A stretch of 64,000 bases of DNA from Sciurus carolinensis (Eukaryota; Chordata; Mammalia; Rodentia; Sciuridae). The notes beneath the pieces are model-generated. The model was given only the letters and a program-made list of their open reading frames with translations, did not search any database and was not told the origin of the DNA. The stretch covers positions 137,228,491 to 137,292,490 of the forward strand of contig NC_062213.1 of the NCBI RefSeq assembly GCF_902686445.1, written 5' to 3'. The translations under genes were made by a program, and so were the position numbers. Positions 44,576 through 56,605 of this stretch are shown here, in pieces; position 1 is the first letter of the stretch; each line of letters opens with the position of its first letter.

Positions 44576-45889
44576 GTATCTTTGGGACTTTATTATATGA
44601 AACAAATGATCCACCTCACACACAACTCACAGAGACTTATTAGTGTGAGTCAATCCCATTGTGAGCCCTCCCACAATCCCTTGCCTGGGAAGACTTTAAG
44701 CACAGCAGGGACCTGTTCCAATTGATCTGTAATGGCAGGGAGACCATTGATGGGGAAGCTGCCTCAGTGTTCTTGCAAATCAAGATAAGTACAGATCTGG
44801 AGCAGCAGTGGTGAGAATCAGGATGTGAGAGGTGGTGAAGAGAAGAGGCAATGAGACCTAGTGATCAGGCAGGTCACAGGGTGCCCTTGTGCTGGAAGCC
44901 ACAGATCTAGACCACCTCAGGTTTCCAGTTAATGGTCATGACCCCCGCTTCACCCCAATAGAACTCAGGTTGAGCTTTGCACTCAATTGAACTTGCAGGT
45001 AGAAAAGTGAAAATTAGCCCAGTATTAGACTATTTTGATGACATTAGGAAGAATATTTTCAAAATAGATTGTCCTCAGTGGGGAAGGATATTTGTCTGTG
45101 TTAATTTTCAAATTATTGTATGTAACCCTAGAGAGGTCATTGTAGCACTTCCAACAGGGAAGGAACAGAGACTCATTCATGGTTCTCCATCAGCTTTCCC
45201 CCTTTTTCTTTCAAAGAAGTTCATAAATATTTTCTTTATGCTTTACATTTTTATGGTGGAGCCAGCAAGGATATAGGGTAGAAACGGATTATCATAGTCA
45301 ATATAAATTTGTGATGTCAGATCTATTTTTCTGGTAGGCTTCATCTTCTATTTGGTTGCATATTGTGAAGTTTTTCTGTGCTCATATTCATATCTGTTTT
45401 CATAGTTCTGTAAAAATCCAGGAGGGGAAACTGCTCCAGTCACATTGATCTGCTGTCCTGCATTCTAGGGATGAGGTTCTTTATTTGTGCCTTGGCACAG
45501 ATGGTTTCCTATCTTTCTTATTTTCCTTCTCAGAAATTCATAAACATTCTGACTTCAGATTCTGCCTCAAAATGAAATTTCTCTGAGAAATGTAGTCTCT
45601 ATTCCAATTACTTCTTTTTATCTTGACATCATTTGTGAACTGTATTAAATTTGCATAGATGTTTCTGCTTAAGTCTTATTAAACATTTTCATGTAATTAC
45701 TTAGGCATTTTCAGTAGTATCTAATGGTGGTATGTGTGTTCAGTAGAGGATAACCTTAACTAATGGACAGACAGTGGCAATACATTTCCATCTGTCTGCC
45801 CTAATTTCATATTTGCATTTAATATTTTAGACCTTTTCTCTGGAACCCAAATAAATGTGCCATCAAGATGTCATACTTATTTCTGACTT
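44576..45889. other. No recognisable gene
   Basis: Unique sequence. A 99-codon frame at 44977-45276 on plus has no recognisable motif. Confidence 0.4.
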
Positions 45890-46858
45890 CTCAGTTCTTC
45901 GAAAAATTATTTAAAATATTTTATATATGCAGAAAAGTACAGAATATAACAAACCAGAATTTTCAAAAATACCATGTCATATACGTTTCAGATACTTACT
46001 TTTTGTTAAAAGGAAATGAAATATGACAGATATAGTTGACACCCTTTTGTGAACTTCTCTCACACTATTTCCTTCCTTTTCTTCATAGATGCAACCAAAA
46101 ACCTGAGATTAGGGCATTTATTGTCCATCTTCTTCCTAGTCTTTTACTAAATATGTATCTTTCACAATCAATATTATTTATTAATGTTTGTGTGTTAAGA
46201 TTGTGCCTAGATGATATCTTCACACATTTGGATTTTATTTTCTTCAAACTGAGCACCTATATATCTTAATAAGCAGATGTAACACATTTATATTCATTGT
46301 GATTGTTGATATGTTTAGGATTATTTCTAGTACCTTACTTGGAATTTTTTAATTTACTAAAAATTTTCAATGCTTTATTTCTCTTCTTTTGTCATTTTAT
46401 AGGTAACAATTCCTTTGTTTCCTTTGGTTTTCACACTGGTTTGAAAAATAAACATTCTATTTATCTACTTATCTTACTACCACTTTAAATACAAAGATAA
46501 TAGTTGTACATTATTTTTAAAGATTTCCAATCTATATCTACTTTCTCCATCTTAATATGTCGATATCCATCCATTTTCCCCCTATGCCAATACAAATATA
46601 TTTTCCCCTTCTTTTATAAAAAAAGTGGCTATATGGACTGGGGTTATGGCTCAGTGGTAGAGCACTTACCTAGCATGTGTGAGGCACTGGGTTCAATCTT
46701 CAACACCACATAAGAATAAATAAATAATATAAAGGTTTTTTTAAAAAGTGGATATACTATATGTACTCTTCTATAGTTTACCTTTCTGTTATATCACTTG
46801 AACATCTTTCTATGTCAGTAATGTAGTTCTATTTCTTTTATTTTAATGAACACATAGC
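45890..46858 (+). mobile_element. Old L1-type 3' UTR relic, split by an ID SINE
   Basis: 'tatgcagaaaagtacagaat', 'tcatatacgtttcagatact' and 'acacccttttgtgaacttct' resemble old L1 3' UTR text. 46744-46858 continues it past the SINE. Orientation and family are tentative. Confidence 0.4.
46634..46743 (+). mobile_element. ID-like SINE
   Basis: 'gttatggctcagtggtagag' (A box), 'ctgggttcaatcttcaacac' (B box), then the tail 'aataaataaataatataaag'. It is flanked by aaaagtggctata (46621-46633) and aaaagtggatata (46744-46756), a target-site duplication with one mismatch. Confidence 0.92.
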
Positions 46859-46859
46859 A

Positions 46860-47575
46860 ATTGGTGATTAGTGACATTCACTGAGTCCTTACTTACTATG
46901 CACTAAAGGCTTTGTCTCATCTGAAGTTCACAACCAATAAGTGTGCGAAGAAATCCTGTTCTAGAGATAAGAAAGCTGAGGCTTTGAGAGGTATAGTAGG
47001 TAGAATAACAGCCAACATAAATGTCTACATCCAAATCCCTGGAAACTGTGAATATGTTTGTAGATGTGATTAAGACTAATGACCTTGAGATGGGGAGAGT
47101 ATTGTAGACCATTAGTGTGGAACCAATCTAATTACCTGAGTCCCTAAAAATAGAACCTTTCCCACTGGTTTAGAGGACAATATGCCAGCAGAAACAGAGT
47201 TAAAGAGATGGTAGCATGATAAGGACTCAACACCCTGTTGCTGTTTTAAGATATAGGGGCTTACATGCAGGGGCCAGTGAGAAGAGTTTAGGAGCTGAGA
47301 GAGGCCCTCAGCTGATAGCCATCAAGGAAAAAGAGACCTCAGTTCTACAAATACATGGAACTGAGTTCTGCCAACAACTGAATGAGCAATGAAAGAGATT
47401 CTCTCTGACTTTACAAGAAGAAACATGACTCTGCCAACGCACAGATTTTAGTCTGTACTGGACTTTTAAGCTACTGAACTACAAGATAATAAATTTATGC
47501 TCTAAAGTTGTGGTAGTTTGTGTGCAGCAATAGAAAATGAATGCAGATGACCACAATTAGTAAGTTTAAGTGAAT
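46860..47575 (-). mobile_element. MIR SINE, antisense, split by an LTR
   Basis: The left piece ('gtccttacttactatgcact', 'aagaaagctgaggctttgag') and right piece ('gaccacaattagtaagttta', 47549 on) are adjacent MIR blocks with the LTR at 46990-47545 between them. Confidence 0.6.
46990..47545 (+). mobile_element. MLT1-like LTR, sense, inserted in MIR
   Basis: 'atgtctacatccaaatccct', 'agatgtgattaagactaatg', 'accttgagatggggagagta', 'aactacaagataataaattt' and 'agcaatagaaaatgaatgca' follow an ERVL-MaLR LTR order. Confidence 0.65.
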
Positions 47576-47634
47576 GAGATCTCAGTATGATTTTAAGGCA
47601 TGTTTATGGCTAAATCATAATTTATGTAACCAAT

Positions 47635-47850
47635 TCATATTAATGGTCATTTAAGTTATTTTCAATTTATAGTATTTTAGACATGGGAATAGATTTTCTC
47701 ATATATCTTTATATATTTCAATCAGAATTTTGGTAGGAAAATTCCTAAAAATGAAATTATTGGGTTAAAGGATATATACATTAAACATTTTTAAAAATAA
47801 ATATTGTCACATCACCTTGCAAAATGTTCCATGCAGCTCATAGACAAGAA
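47635..47850 (-). mobile_element. Old L1 relic
   Basis: 'accaattcatattaatggtc', 'atttaagttattttcaattt', 'gaaattattgggttaaagga' and 'catcaccttgcaaaatgttc' follow a known old-L1 3' region. Orientation is tentative. Confidence 0.5.
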
Positions 47851-48540
47851 CCAAAATCAGTAGGAAAAGAATTACCAAAATCTACAGGATATGGCTGGAT
47901 GTGTCTCGGGATGTGGTTCATTGATGACCATTTTAGCAAAGCATAGATCTGAAATGGCCACGTAACAAAAAATGACTTTCTTCTTCAATTTAGCTAGAAA
48001 GTCTGCCCACCTCTGTTCCAGAAAAATCCCTCTGGCTGTCTTCTCTCTGTGTATTGTTCTAAATTCGTTTCTTTGTACTTTTACTTTTGGCTCATGCTCT
48101 TTGACCCTTGAAGTATTGAAGACTAACAAAAATAAATAGCCTTTTGAGTAAATATCCCTTTTGTTACATATCCATTCAAAGGTCTATATTACTTCAGCGG
48201 AGGCTAGAGTTTCACATGTGCACAATTAGATACTAATACAATTAGCATTCCATTAATTTTAAATGACAGCTTTTCCAGCTGGGCTCTAGATTCCAAATGT
48301 TAGAGAAATCACATATTAATGAAAATTAACACAGCAGCCAACTCAAGTACAAGGACCCAGTGACTAGCTGGTGTTTCATGTGAGTCAAGGAAAGAGGATG
48401 GCCAGTTCCTTCATCAGCACAAACCTCTTCATGTTAACTGACCCCAGACTTTGAAAGACAGGGAGTCTTCCTCACTGAAAACATCTTTTACTTTCCTTGG
48501 GTATATTAACTTCATTCTTTTATTTGGAAAGTGATCTTGC
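47851..48540. other. No recognisable gene
   Basis: Unique sequence. An 85-codon minus frame at 47872-48129 is basic-rich but matches no family that I know. Confidence 0.4.
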
Positions 48541-49050
48541 TATTTTTTTTGTTAAATGGTGAGAAAATTGGCATTTAGAACTTGCTAGGTGGTCTCAGGG
48601 TAGATGCTCTCAATTTTATTGTTAACATCCAAAATGCTATAATAGGGAACCAGTAAAAGATAAGCCTTCTCTGAGCAGGTTTATTAGGGCACTGACCTTG
48701 GCCATGTTGGTGTCACAGTTTCTTCACAGCCTGCTTTGGCTTTGGCATCCACAATGAACACAAGCTGCTCATTTTCCTCTATATTCTCCATGGCTGATTC
48801 AATGGTCAGAGGAAACTGTTTGGCACAGTGGGTCCTGAGGGTGCTCTTCAGAACGTGTCTGGTCTGCCTTGGGAGCTGTAGTGTCCTGGACTAGCTGAAG
48901 GTGGGTGAGATGTGACCTTTTTTGTTTGTGACTGGGGATGCCATTCAGCATGGCCTTCTTGACTTTCAAAGCCTTTGCTTTGGTTTCAGCTGTGAGAGGG
49001 ACAGGTGTGTAAGCTGGGAAGTGATTTCTTTCACTCCTGACTTGCACCAA
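48541..49050 (-). pseudogene. RPL23A: Processed pseudogene of ribosomal protein L23a
   Basis: RPL23A encodes the 156-residue uL23 protein at the exit of the large ribosomal subunit. The minus strand carries an intronless, decayed copy. The start ATG appears changed to TTG (49050-49048). The frame then gives AETKAKALKVKKAMLNG, matching the basic N-terminal region, before a shift. Later frames hold relics of the middle ('cctctgaccattgaatcagc') and C-terminal parts ('catggccaaggtcagtgcc', 'agcattttggatgttaacaa'). About 15 bases are missing at two places, and the stop codon position reads TAC. The 3' UTR is followed by an A-rich end at about 48541-48550. Many substitutions make this older than the SNRPG copy. 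It is clearly non-functional. Confidence 0.9.
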
Positions 49051-49076
49051 TGCTGGAGCTTGTAGATTTTATAGGG

Positions 49077-49077
49077 T

Positions 49078-49148
<71 letters not shown>

Positions 49149-49156
49149 CTCTCCCC

Positions 49157-49213
<57 letters not shown>

Positions 49214-49234
49214 TTCCTTTCTTTCTTTTTTTCC
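49077..49234. repeat. Long pyrimidine microsatellite (TTTC)n then (CT)n
   Basis: About 70 bases of TTTC units followed by a CCCCT/CT stretch and TTCC units, essentially all C/T on plus. It lies at the 5' side of the RPL23A retrocopy. Confidence 0.97.
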
Positions 49235-49559
49235 ATGCTCTTCCTTTGCCCCAGGACTTCCTTTACTACTGCCTCTGGGATTTTGGTTTTCTCCTTAGGC
49301 AGCGATTTTTAATCACTGGGGTTGGGTTGTGGAACCCTTTGCATGTTATACTTGCTTTTTGCCCTGTGTTCAACTGCTTGATCCTGGGACATTATAATAA
49401 ACATCCGCTTTACTGTGAAATGGAAAGATGCCTAATTCATGATATTTGTTATCTATTTTTACTTCATTTTACCTAAGAAATCAGAATGTAAATTTTGAAC
49501 TCTGATCATTTCAGGGCAATTATAGTGAACAATAACACCTGTTTATTCAACGTTACTAA
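49235..49559. other. No recognisable feature
   Basis: Unique sequence. Nothing is assignable. Confidence 0.4.
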
Positions 49560-49795
49560 TTTTTTTTAAGAAATTCACTTAAGTCCTCAGAGCTATTCTG
49601 TGAGGTAGGTGCTATTGTTACCCCCATTCCACTGATGAAATTGATTTCCATTGATGAAATTGAGATTTCATGAAGTTGTATAACCTGCCTAAGGCTGTAC
49701 AGGAGTGGAATGATACAGCTGGATTCAAACATGGGCTTTTTTGGACCAGGCTGTGTTCCTAACCACTATACTGCAGTGTTCTTTGGCATTTCAAA
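49560..49795 (-). mobile_element. MIR SINE, antisense
   Basis: 'gctattctgtgaggtaggtg', 'ctattgttacccccattcca', 'gtataacctgcctaaggctg' and 'aaccactatactgcagtg' cover nearly all of antisense MIR. A short 'ttgatgaaatt' duplication lies within it (about 49634-49665). Confidence 0.8.
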
Positions 49796-50477
49796 TTATT
49801 GGTAAGCAATACTTCCAGGAATATCTTTAATCAGAAAAATTAAACACAGAGCTAGTTAGTTGTGGTGAAGTAGGAAGAACACTGGGATGGGAGATAGGAG
49901 TGAGTCTTGGCTGTATTTTCAACAAGCTGAACAAGTCTGCAAGGAAGTCATTTCACCAGCCCAGCCAGGGGTTTTTTCATTTGTGAGAGTGCCAGTTTTC
50001 TAGCATCCTTAACAAAACTCAATTTCCTCTTCTTTAATTTTTCCTATACAAAGATAGATTAAATATGCCACTCCCATATCATCTGTGACAGTTAAAGCTG
50101 GTATCAGATGAGTCAGTTGGCATTGGGGCACTTGTCCTGAAAAAAAGAAAGAAAAGGCAATGATTAAATGCCACCCTCTGGCAGAAAGCAAACTAAGCAG
50201 AATGACTCAAGTCCAAAGCCTTAGAAAATCTTGGTGGAAGCAGGGTGGATCTATTCCTCTGTCTTCAGTTTTCTCTGTGTATATCACCATTGACCATAGA
50301 AATGTGGATGAACATATGACTCATCATTCATCATCTCAAATGTGTTAAAGCCATCGTGGAGAAATAATGCTACCAAACTTTGTCCAGCTAGAAGCAAGAC
50401 CAGCCACAGAGAAGACTTGCTAACATTTCCAAGTGTATATCTTTATCAGGCAGCTTTTTCTATCCTATGTGTTACTA
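49796..50477. other. No recognisable gene
   Basis: Unique sequence. Nothing is assignable. Confidence 0.4.
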
Positions 50478-50876
50478 GTTAAATGATGTCCACTCCACCC
50501 CAGAATTCATATGTTGAAGTTCTAACCCCCAGAACCTCAGAATGTGACCTTGTTTGGACAGAAGGTCTTTAAAGAGGTTACTGAGGTAGAATGAAGTGCT
50601 GTAAGTGGCCCCTAATCAAATATGACTAGTGTCCTTATAAGAAAAGGAGATTAGGACACAGATGATGCATAGACTGGGGACAATCATGGAGGAGACAAAG
50701 AGAAAGAGTGGACATCTGAAAGACAACAAGAGAAGGGGTCAAAAGAAAACAAACCTGTCAATACATTGATCTTGAATTTCCATCCTCCAGACCAAGAGAA
50801 AATACATTTGTTATTTAATCCATCCAGTCTGTGGTATTTTGTTATTACAGTGCAAGTCAATGAATACATCGTGTTT
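50478..50876 (+). mobile_element. MLT1-type LTR, sense
   Basis: 'ccagaattcatatgttgaag', 'ttctaacccccagaacctca', 'agtgtccttataagaaaagg', 'aatccatccagtctgtggta' and 'ttttgttattacagtgcaag' follow MLT1 from end to end. Confidence 0.85.
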
Positions 50877-51487
50877 TAAATTTGAGATGGTTTTAAAGTT
50901 TCTCCCTTACTTTCCAGAAGTTCTTTATCTTCATTATTTTTAAAAATTTATTTCCTTCTTCACCTGAGCTAGATTTCTAATAAGTTATACTTCTGTACCT
51001 AGCTTTATCTGCACACTGAGGTACAGAGATTTCACAATTGTTAATGTATTTGAAGAGAACCTATCATCATTCTTGATGAGTACTTTGAACATAGCTTACA
51101 TTTCTGTACATCCATGAAATCCTTGTCTTATCACTGCTCTCTTTCTTTTATGTCAGTTTTCAAATAGGTGAGATTAGCATGATTTTATAGGTAATAAAAC
51201 ACTGAATGATAGACAGTTGGTTTGTCATTTCCCAGCCCTGCCACTCTATGGATTGTACTCACTGTCTTGGATAAAATGGCATCCATCCAGGCTCAGGTCC
51301 TCAAGTTAGGAACTGAAGAGGTTATTCTCAGCTCCTTCTTTTTACTTGCCTCTGACATCTAACTTATTACTTACTTCTGTTCATTTTTCCTTTAAAACAT
51401 CAAATGGAAAAAAAATTTAAATTTTAAACTATAACATTAAATTTGAATTGGAAACATCAATATGGGCTCATGAATTAAAATATAAAC
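50877..51487. other. No recognisable feature
   Basis: AT-rich unique sequence. Possible weak MIR text at about 51160-51245. Confidence 0.35.
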
Positions 51488-51513
51488 GTGTGTGTGTGTG
51501 TGTGTGTGTGTGT
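51488..51513. repeat. (GT)n microsatellite
   Basis: 13 GT units. Confidence 0.97.
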
Positions 51514-51641
51514 AATGTATAGAGAGCTAAAATGTTTGTAAAAGTATGTATAGCTCTATCCACTGAAAGAACATAGAATTAATGTCATCCCTCTAGTAAC
51601 GAGCACCCCTAGAACTCAGGTTTTGGCTTCTACTTATTCTT

Positions 51642-51774
51642 TTTTCTTAATATTTTTTTAGATGTTGATAGACCTTTATTTTATTCATTTATTTATATGT
51701 GGTTCTGAGACTCGAACCCAGTGACTCACACATGCTAGGCAAGCGCTCCACCAGTGAGACACAACCCCAGCTCC
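51642..51774 (-). mobile_element. ID-like SINE
   Basis: Plus reads a T-rich tail region, 'ggttctgagactcgaaccca' (B box side) and 'ccaccagtgagacacaaccc' (A box side). It is flanked by tctacttattctt at 51629-51641 and 51775-51787, a perfect 13-bp target-site duplication. Confidence 0.93.
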
Positions 51775-51787
51775 TCTACTTATTCTT

Positions 51788-52714
51788 ATCTACTTAAACC
51801 AACCAGAATCTTTGGAGAAATTGCTAATTCCAGGTGTTGAACAGGAAAAGTACAAGGTAAGCTTAGGGCATGTCTTTGTGTCAGAAAGCAAGAGAGTACT
51901 CAGTGACTTATGGGAGCATGTTACAAGGACACAGGAGCTAGTCCGAAGAACTCCCACTAGTCAAATTTTGTACAATTCAAACCTGTCTGTATTGATTGTA
52001 AAACACTGACTATATAAAAATCTTAGTTCACAGTGATACTCAAAAAAAGTGAAAGAGGGGTGGGAACCTCACTTATCATTGGAGAACACTATTCAATAAC
52101 TCCTTACTCTAAATTGAAGGAAAAGGAAAAGAATTAGACATTTACCTTGCCTTTTAAAGAAGAATTGCATATTATCTGAATTGATGAAGGAAAACTCATC
52201 TCTAGAGGATGTCAAAGGAGTGATAATATTTGAAAGTCACTGTTTTGCAACTCTCAGTGTAATAATTGACTCAGGCAAAGATCATCTGTGGGAAAAGATT
52301 ACCATAGAACAGGACATACACCCAGTGACAAAGCATCGTCACACACAGGTTACTTCCCAATTGCAAAGGAGACATCAGGCAGTCACCACTTTGACTGAGT
52401 GATCAACCTTAGAATCAATAACATGGGTTTAAATGACATAATGATCCTTCTGGTGTGATGCAGATGAGAGTCACAGATGAATTTATGAAGTACTTTTGCC
52501 AACAGTGTTGAACCTAAATACAATGACGTCTTCAGATATAAATTCAAATATAGGCATTCCAGGGAATCAATGAGTGATAAAATTACAAAACAAAACAAAA
52601 CAAAAAACCTGAAGAATAATCCTGAATAAAAGATATTCTACAAGACAACTTTTTTTGCATTTCTCCAAAAGTCATGATCAATGGAGAGAAGGCTGTCTGT
52701 CCTAGATCGATAGA
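51788..52714. other. No recognisable gene
   Basis: Unique sequence with a (CAAAA)n-like run near 52586-52606. Nothing is assignable. Confidence 0.4.
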
Positions 52715-52905
52715 AACTAAAGAAAAGATGGTGGAATGAGATTGACATCATTACCCTAGGTACATGTATGATTGCACAAATGGTATGACTTCATTGTATG
52801 CAACCAGAGAAATGAAAAGTTGTGCTCCATTCATGTACAATGAATCAAAATGCATTCTACTGTCATGTATAACTAATTAGAACAAATAAAAATTAAAAAT
52901 TTTAA
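52715..52905 (+). mobile_element. L1 3' terminal fragment
   Basis: 'catcattaccctaggtacat', 'gattgcacaaatggtatgac', 'ccagagaaatgaaaagttgt', 'caatgaatcaaaatgcattc' and 'gtcatgtataactaattaga' are the terminal block of the sciurid L1 3' UTR, also seen at about 61130-61280 and 61460-61600. An A-rich tail follows. Confidence 0.85.
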
Positions 52906-52909
52906 AAAA

Positions 52910-53745
52910 TGGCTGAAGAACTTGAATAGATATTTCTCCAAGGAAGATATTAATGGCCAATAAACACTTGAAGAGGTTCAACGTTACTAATCATTAGGAA
53001 AATGCAAATCCAAACCACAGTAAGATATCACTTCATACCCATTAGGATGACTATTCTAAAATAAATGAAACAAAAACAAAACCAGGAAATTAATGACTGT
53101 TGGTAAGGATGTGGAGAAATGGGAACCTTTGTGCTCTGTTCATGGAGGTGTAAACTGGTGCTACCACTATGGGAAATACTGGGGCAGTTTTCAAAAAATT
53201 AAACAGAATTGCCACACAATCCAGGAATTCCACTTCTGAGCATATACCCAAAAGAAGTGAAAGGTGGGAATGGAACAGGTCCAGGTAGCTGGTAGCAGCA
53301 GTGTTCACAATAGCCAAAAGATGGAAGTCACATAAGTGCCCATCAAATGATGAGTGGATAACCAAAGTGCAGCATGTACATACAATACAATATCATCCAG
53401 TTTTATGAAGGAAGGATATTCTACATTTCTGAACCTTGAAGATATAAGGATAAGTGAAATACACCAGACACAAAAGGGCAACTCCTGTATGATTACACAC
53501 CTGTGAGGTACTCAGAGTAGTCAAGTTCATAGAAAGGAAAGCTAAATGGTGGTTGCCAGGGGCTGCAGGAGGGAACTAGTGTTTAATGGATACAGTATTT
53601 CAGTTTGGGAAGAATATGCTGTGAAGATGGATGGTGGTGATGGTTCACAACAATATGAGTATAACTTAATGTCGCTGAATTGTACATTTAAGAGTGGTAA
53701 ATTTTATAGATGTATTTTAGCACAATAAAAAGATAATAGATTTCC
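52910..53745 (+). mobile_element. Old L1M-type LINE 3' end, sense
   Basis: Follows the old L1 ORF2 3' region and UTR in order: 'gatatttctccaaggaagat', 'ggaaaatgcaaatccaaacc', 'ttctgagcatatacccaaaa', 'gagtggataaccaaagtgca', 'tggtggttgccaggggctgc', 'tcgctgaattgtacatttaa' and 'tattttagcacaataaaaag'. Frames are broken. Confidence 0.85.
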
Positions 53746-53849
53746 AAACATTAAAAAAAGGAGAAACTAAAGAGTCATAGCAACCAAATATAATGTATAA
53801 ACCACACGAGATTCTTAGCTTAATCAAAACTACTAAAAAACATTTTGGA

Positions 53850-54277
53850 GTGTTTTAGTCAACTTTTGCACTGCTGTGACCAAAAAGCCAGACAAGAACA
53901 ATTTTAGAGGAGGAAAAGTTTTATTCTGGGATTCATGGGTTTAGTGGTCTCAGTCCATAGAAGGCCAGTTCCATTCCTTGAGGACTGAAGATAAAACAGA
54001 ACATCATGGTGGAAGAGTGTGAAGGAAAGTGACTCAGGAAGCAGAGAGACTCCCCTTATCAAGGACAAAATATATACCCCAAAGTACACCCCCAGGGACC
54101 AACTTCCTCCAGCTACACTATATCAGCCTACAGTTACCACCCAGTTAATGCATTTGAGTGTATTAATGTACTGATCACAGGGATAAGGCTCTTATAACCC
54201 AATCATTTCTCCTATAAACCTTGCATTATCTCACACATGAGCTTTTGAGGGACACCTAATATACAAACCATATTATA
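53850..54277 (-). mobile_element. MaLR-like LTR, antisense
   Basis: 'gtgttttagtcaacttttgc', 'actgctgtgaccaaaaagcc', 'aaaagttttattctgggatt' and 'gacacctaatatacaaacca' fit the antisense start-to-end pattern of a MaLR/MT-like LTR. Confidence 0.6.
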
Positions 54278-54504
54278 GAGATAATTGGGAAAAATCTGAA
54301 TATGAGTTATATATTAACTGATATGGATATTACATGATACTAAGGAACCAATACCCATTTTCTTAGATGTGATACTGGTTATGTGTAAGAAATTTCTTAT
54401 TTTTAGGAGATGCATTTTTAGATATGAAGTGTGATGATTTCAACAACTTTATTACATGTATGTATGCACATGAGTTCATGCACATGTCTGGAAATATGAA
54501 GCAA

Positions 54505-54586
54505 ATATATATTTCTTATCCCTCTTATCCCCGAGGGATACATTTCAAGACTCCCTGGTGGAAGCCTGAAACCGCAGATAGTACTA

Positions 54587-54639
<53 letters not shown>

Positions 54640-55092
54640 GCTAGTTAGCTATCTATGCTGTGTTTTGATCTGAGAGTAGGTCTTAGCAATCTCAATTTTT
54701 CTTACCTAAGTTGAGAATTTTCACCTTTTCTCTTTTACCTTCTGGCTTCCCTTTGGCATATTTAATTGCCAGTATCACTTTTGCACTTATTAAGTACAAT
54801 AAGGATAACTTAAACACAAGCACTCCAGTTCTGGAAGAACCAAACTGATAACCAAAATAGCTGCTGAAGTGATTTAACTTTGGGTCATGTACACAGCATG
54901 GATATGCTGAAAAAAAGCCTGATTCACATCCTGGGTGGACAGAGCAGAATGGTGTAAGATTTCATCAAGCTACTCAGAATAACGTGCAATTTAAAACATA
55001 TGAATTGCTCATTTCTGTAATTTTCATACCAAGATTGGTGGTGGATAACCAAAACCACAGAAAGTGAAACCTTGAATAAGGGAGACTTGTAT
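54505..55092. mobile_element. Tigger/MER-type DNA transposon relic
   Basis: Left end 'cttatccccgagggatacat' then 'gaagcctgaaaccgcagata', right end 'aaaaccacagaaagtgaaac' then 'gaataagggagacttgta'. The ends are inverted-repeat-like and fit a TcMar/Tigger non-autonomous element. The interior is diverged. Confidence 0.65.
54591..54638. repeat. (CT)n microsatellite
   Basis: 24 CT units inside the DNA transposon relic. Confidence 0.97.
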
Positions 55093-55967
55093 GTGGCAAA
55101 TAGTCACAATTATTAAATCTATGTGGAATCTAGGTGGAGATTGTGTAGGTATTTATTTTACTATTCTTTCAATTTTTCTAGATGTTTAAATATTTTCATA
55201 TGAAACAATTCAGAAAAGTTTAATGGCTCTGCCCCTCATCTCTATTCCCATGGCCTCTCTCCTACCACAACTCTTCTTTGCCTCTTCTCTGAGATATTGT
55301 GGTGGTCTCCTGAATAATTTCTGTTTTCAGTCTAACTGCCTCCAAGTCATCTACCAGAGAGGTCAAGAGTGAGAGAATAAAAGTCAGTTCTCACTATGCC
55401 CCCACCTGCTGGTGGCCATCCCTCCTCTTCGCCCCTGGGGTAAAGGGTGAGTAAGCTTAGCAAGCCAGGCTTTTACCTTTGACTCTCACAGTAATCCTGC
55501 TCAACATATTCTCCTGCCGCCTCATGTACTCTGCCAGGGTCACAGACTCAAATATTAGAGAGTGTGGGTCTGAGGTAGACAGGGGAACAGGAGCCCTCTC
55601 TGAAGGGAGCAACTGTTACTAGGAAACAGTTGAGTATAGCCACTAGAGAATGTGGGCCCAATGTTGCTAAGTCTTTGTTTCCAAGAAGTAAAAAAAATAA
55701 AGATTTGTTTATGAATTATCCCCTATCTTAAAAGATAATGAATAATTTAATTTTTTAAAACACTGTGAGGGGTGAAAAAATGATGAACTACACCATGTGA
55801 CCTTTTTGAAATAATTCATGAACTGAATACTTCCTCTTAGGCACTGTCTTTTAGATATGAGGTGCCCCCATGTGTAAGACCACTGAAGAAGTTTCAGAGG
55901 TAAAATGATTTGCTTAGAGCTTTAACCTAATTGGTAGATTCATCCACTGACAAGAATTAGTTGGGTT
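55093..55967. other. No recognisable gene
   Basis: Unique sequence. Nothing is assignable. Confidence 0.4.
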
Positions 55968-56265
55968 GTAACTACAGGCAGATAGGGTGTGACTGGAGGA
56001 GGTGGGTCACTGGGGGCACTTGTCTTCGGGATTTATAATTTGTCCCTGGTGAGTGGAGCTCTCTTTCTCTCTGCTGTCTGTTGCCATGCCTGAGCTGCTT
56101 TCCTCTGGTATGCCTTTCTGCCATGATGTTCTGCCTCACCTTGGGCCCAGAGCTATGGAGTGGGTTGATGATGCACTGAGACCTCTGAAACTGTGAGTCA
56201 AATAAACCTTTCCTCTTCTATGTTGTTCTCACCAGGTCTTTGGGTCACAGCAATGAAAAAGCTGA
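55968..56265 (+). mobile_element. ERVL-MaLR LTR fragment, sense
   Basis: 'ggaggaggtgggtcactggg', 'ttgccatgcctgagctgctt', 'gagacctctgaaactgtgag', 'tcaaataaacctttcctctt' and 'gggtcacagcaatgaaaaag' then 'ctgactgaaatag' follow the 3' two-thirds of a MaLR LTR including its AATAAA. Confidence 0.75.
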
Positions 56266-56289
56266 CTGAAATAGGCACTGACCTCTGGG

Positions 56290-56605
56290 TCATTCTTCCT
56301 TCTGTCACCTTAGCCTGGAATATTTTCTTCTTCCTTCTCCTGGTGAAATCCTGTGGATCCTTCAAAACCCAGCAGGGAAAACCATTCATATTGCCCTGAC
56401 TGCCCCAGGGAGGTGCTCCCTCTGCTGTAGGCCCCAAGCCATTTGCACAATCTTGCTTCAGGATTGTCATAGAATTACACATCTGGCTATCTTGTCTTCT
56501 CCCACTGGATTCTGAATCCTCATGATTTCATTCATTTTTGTCTTTGTACTGCTCGGAATTTCTGGTGGTCAACATTTGGTGAATGTCTGTTGATTGAGTC
56601 ACAGG
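56290..56605 (+). mobile_element. L2 LINE 3' UTR, sense
   Basis: 'cttagcctggaatattttct', 'tccttcaaaacccagcaggg', 'ttgccctgactgccccaggg' and 'caacatttggtgaatgtctg' follow the L2 3' UTR order. Confidence 0.7.

Noticed and set aside
49050..49298. Ser/Leu/Phe-rich frame
   Set aside because: Read-through of the TTTC/CT microsatellite.
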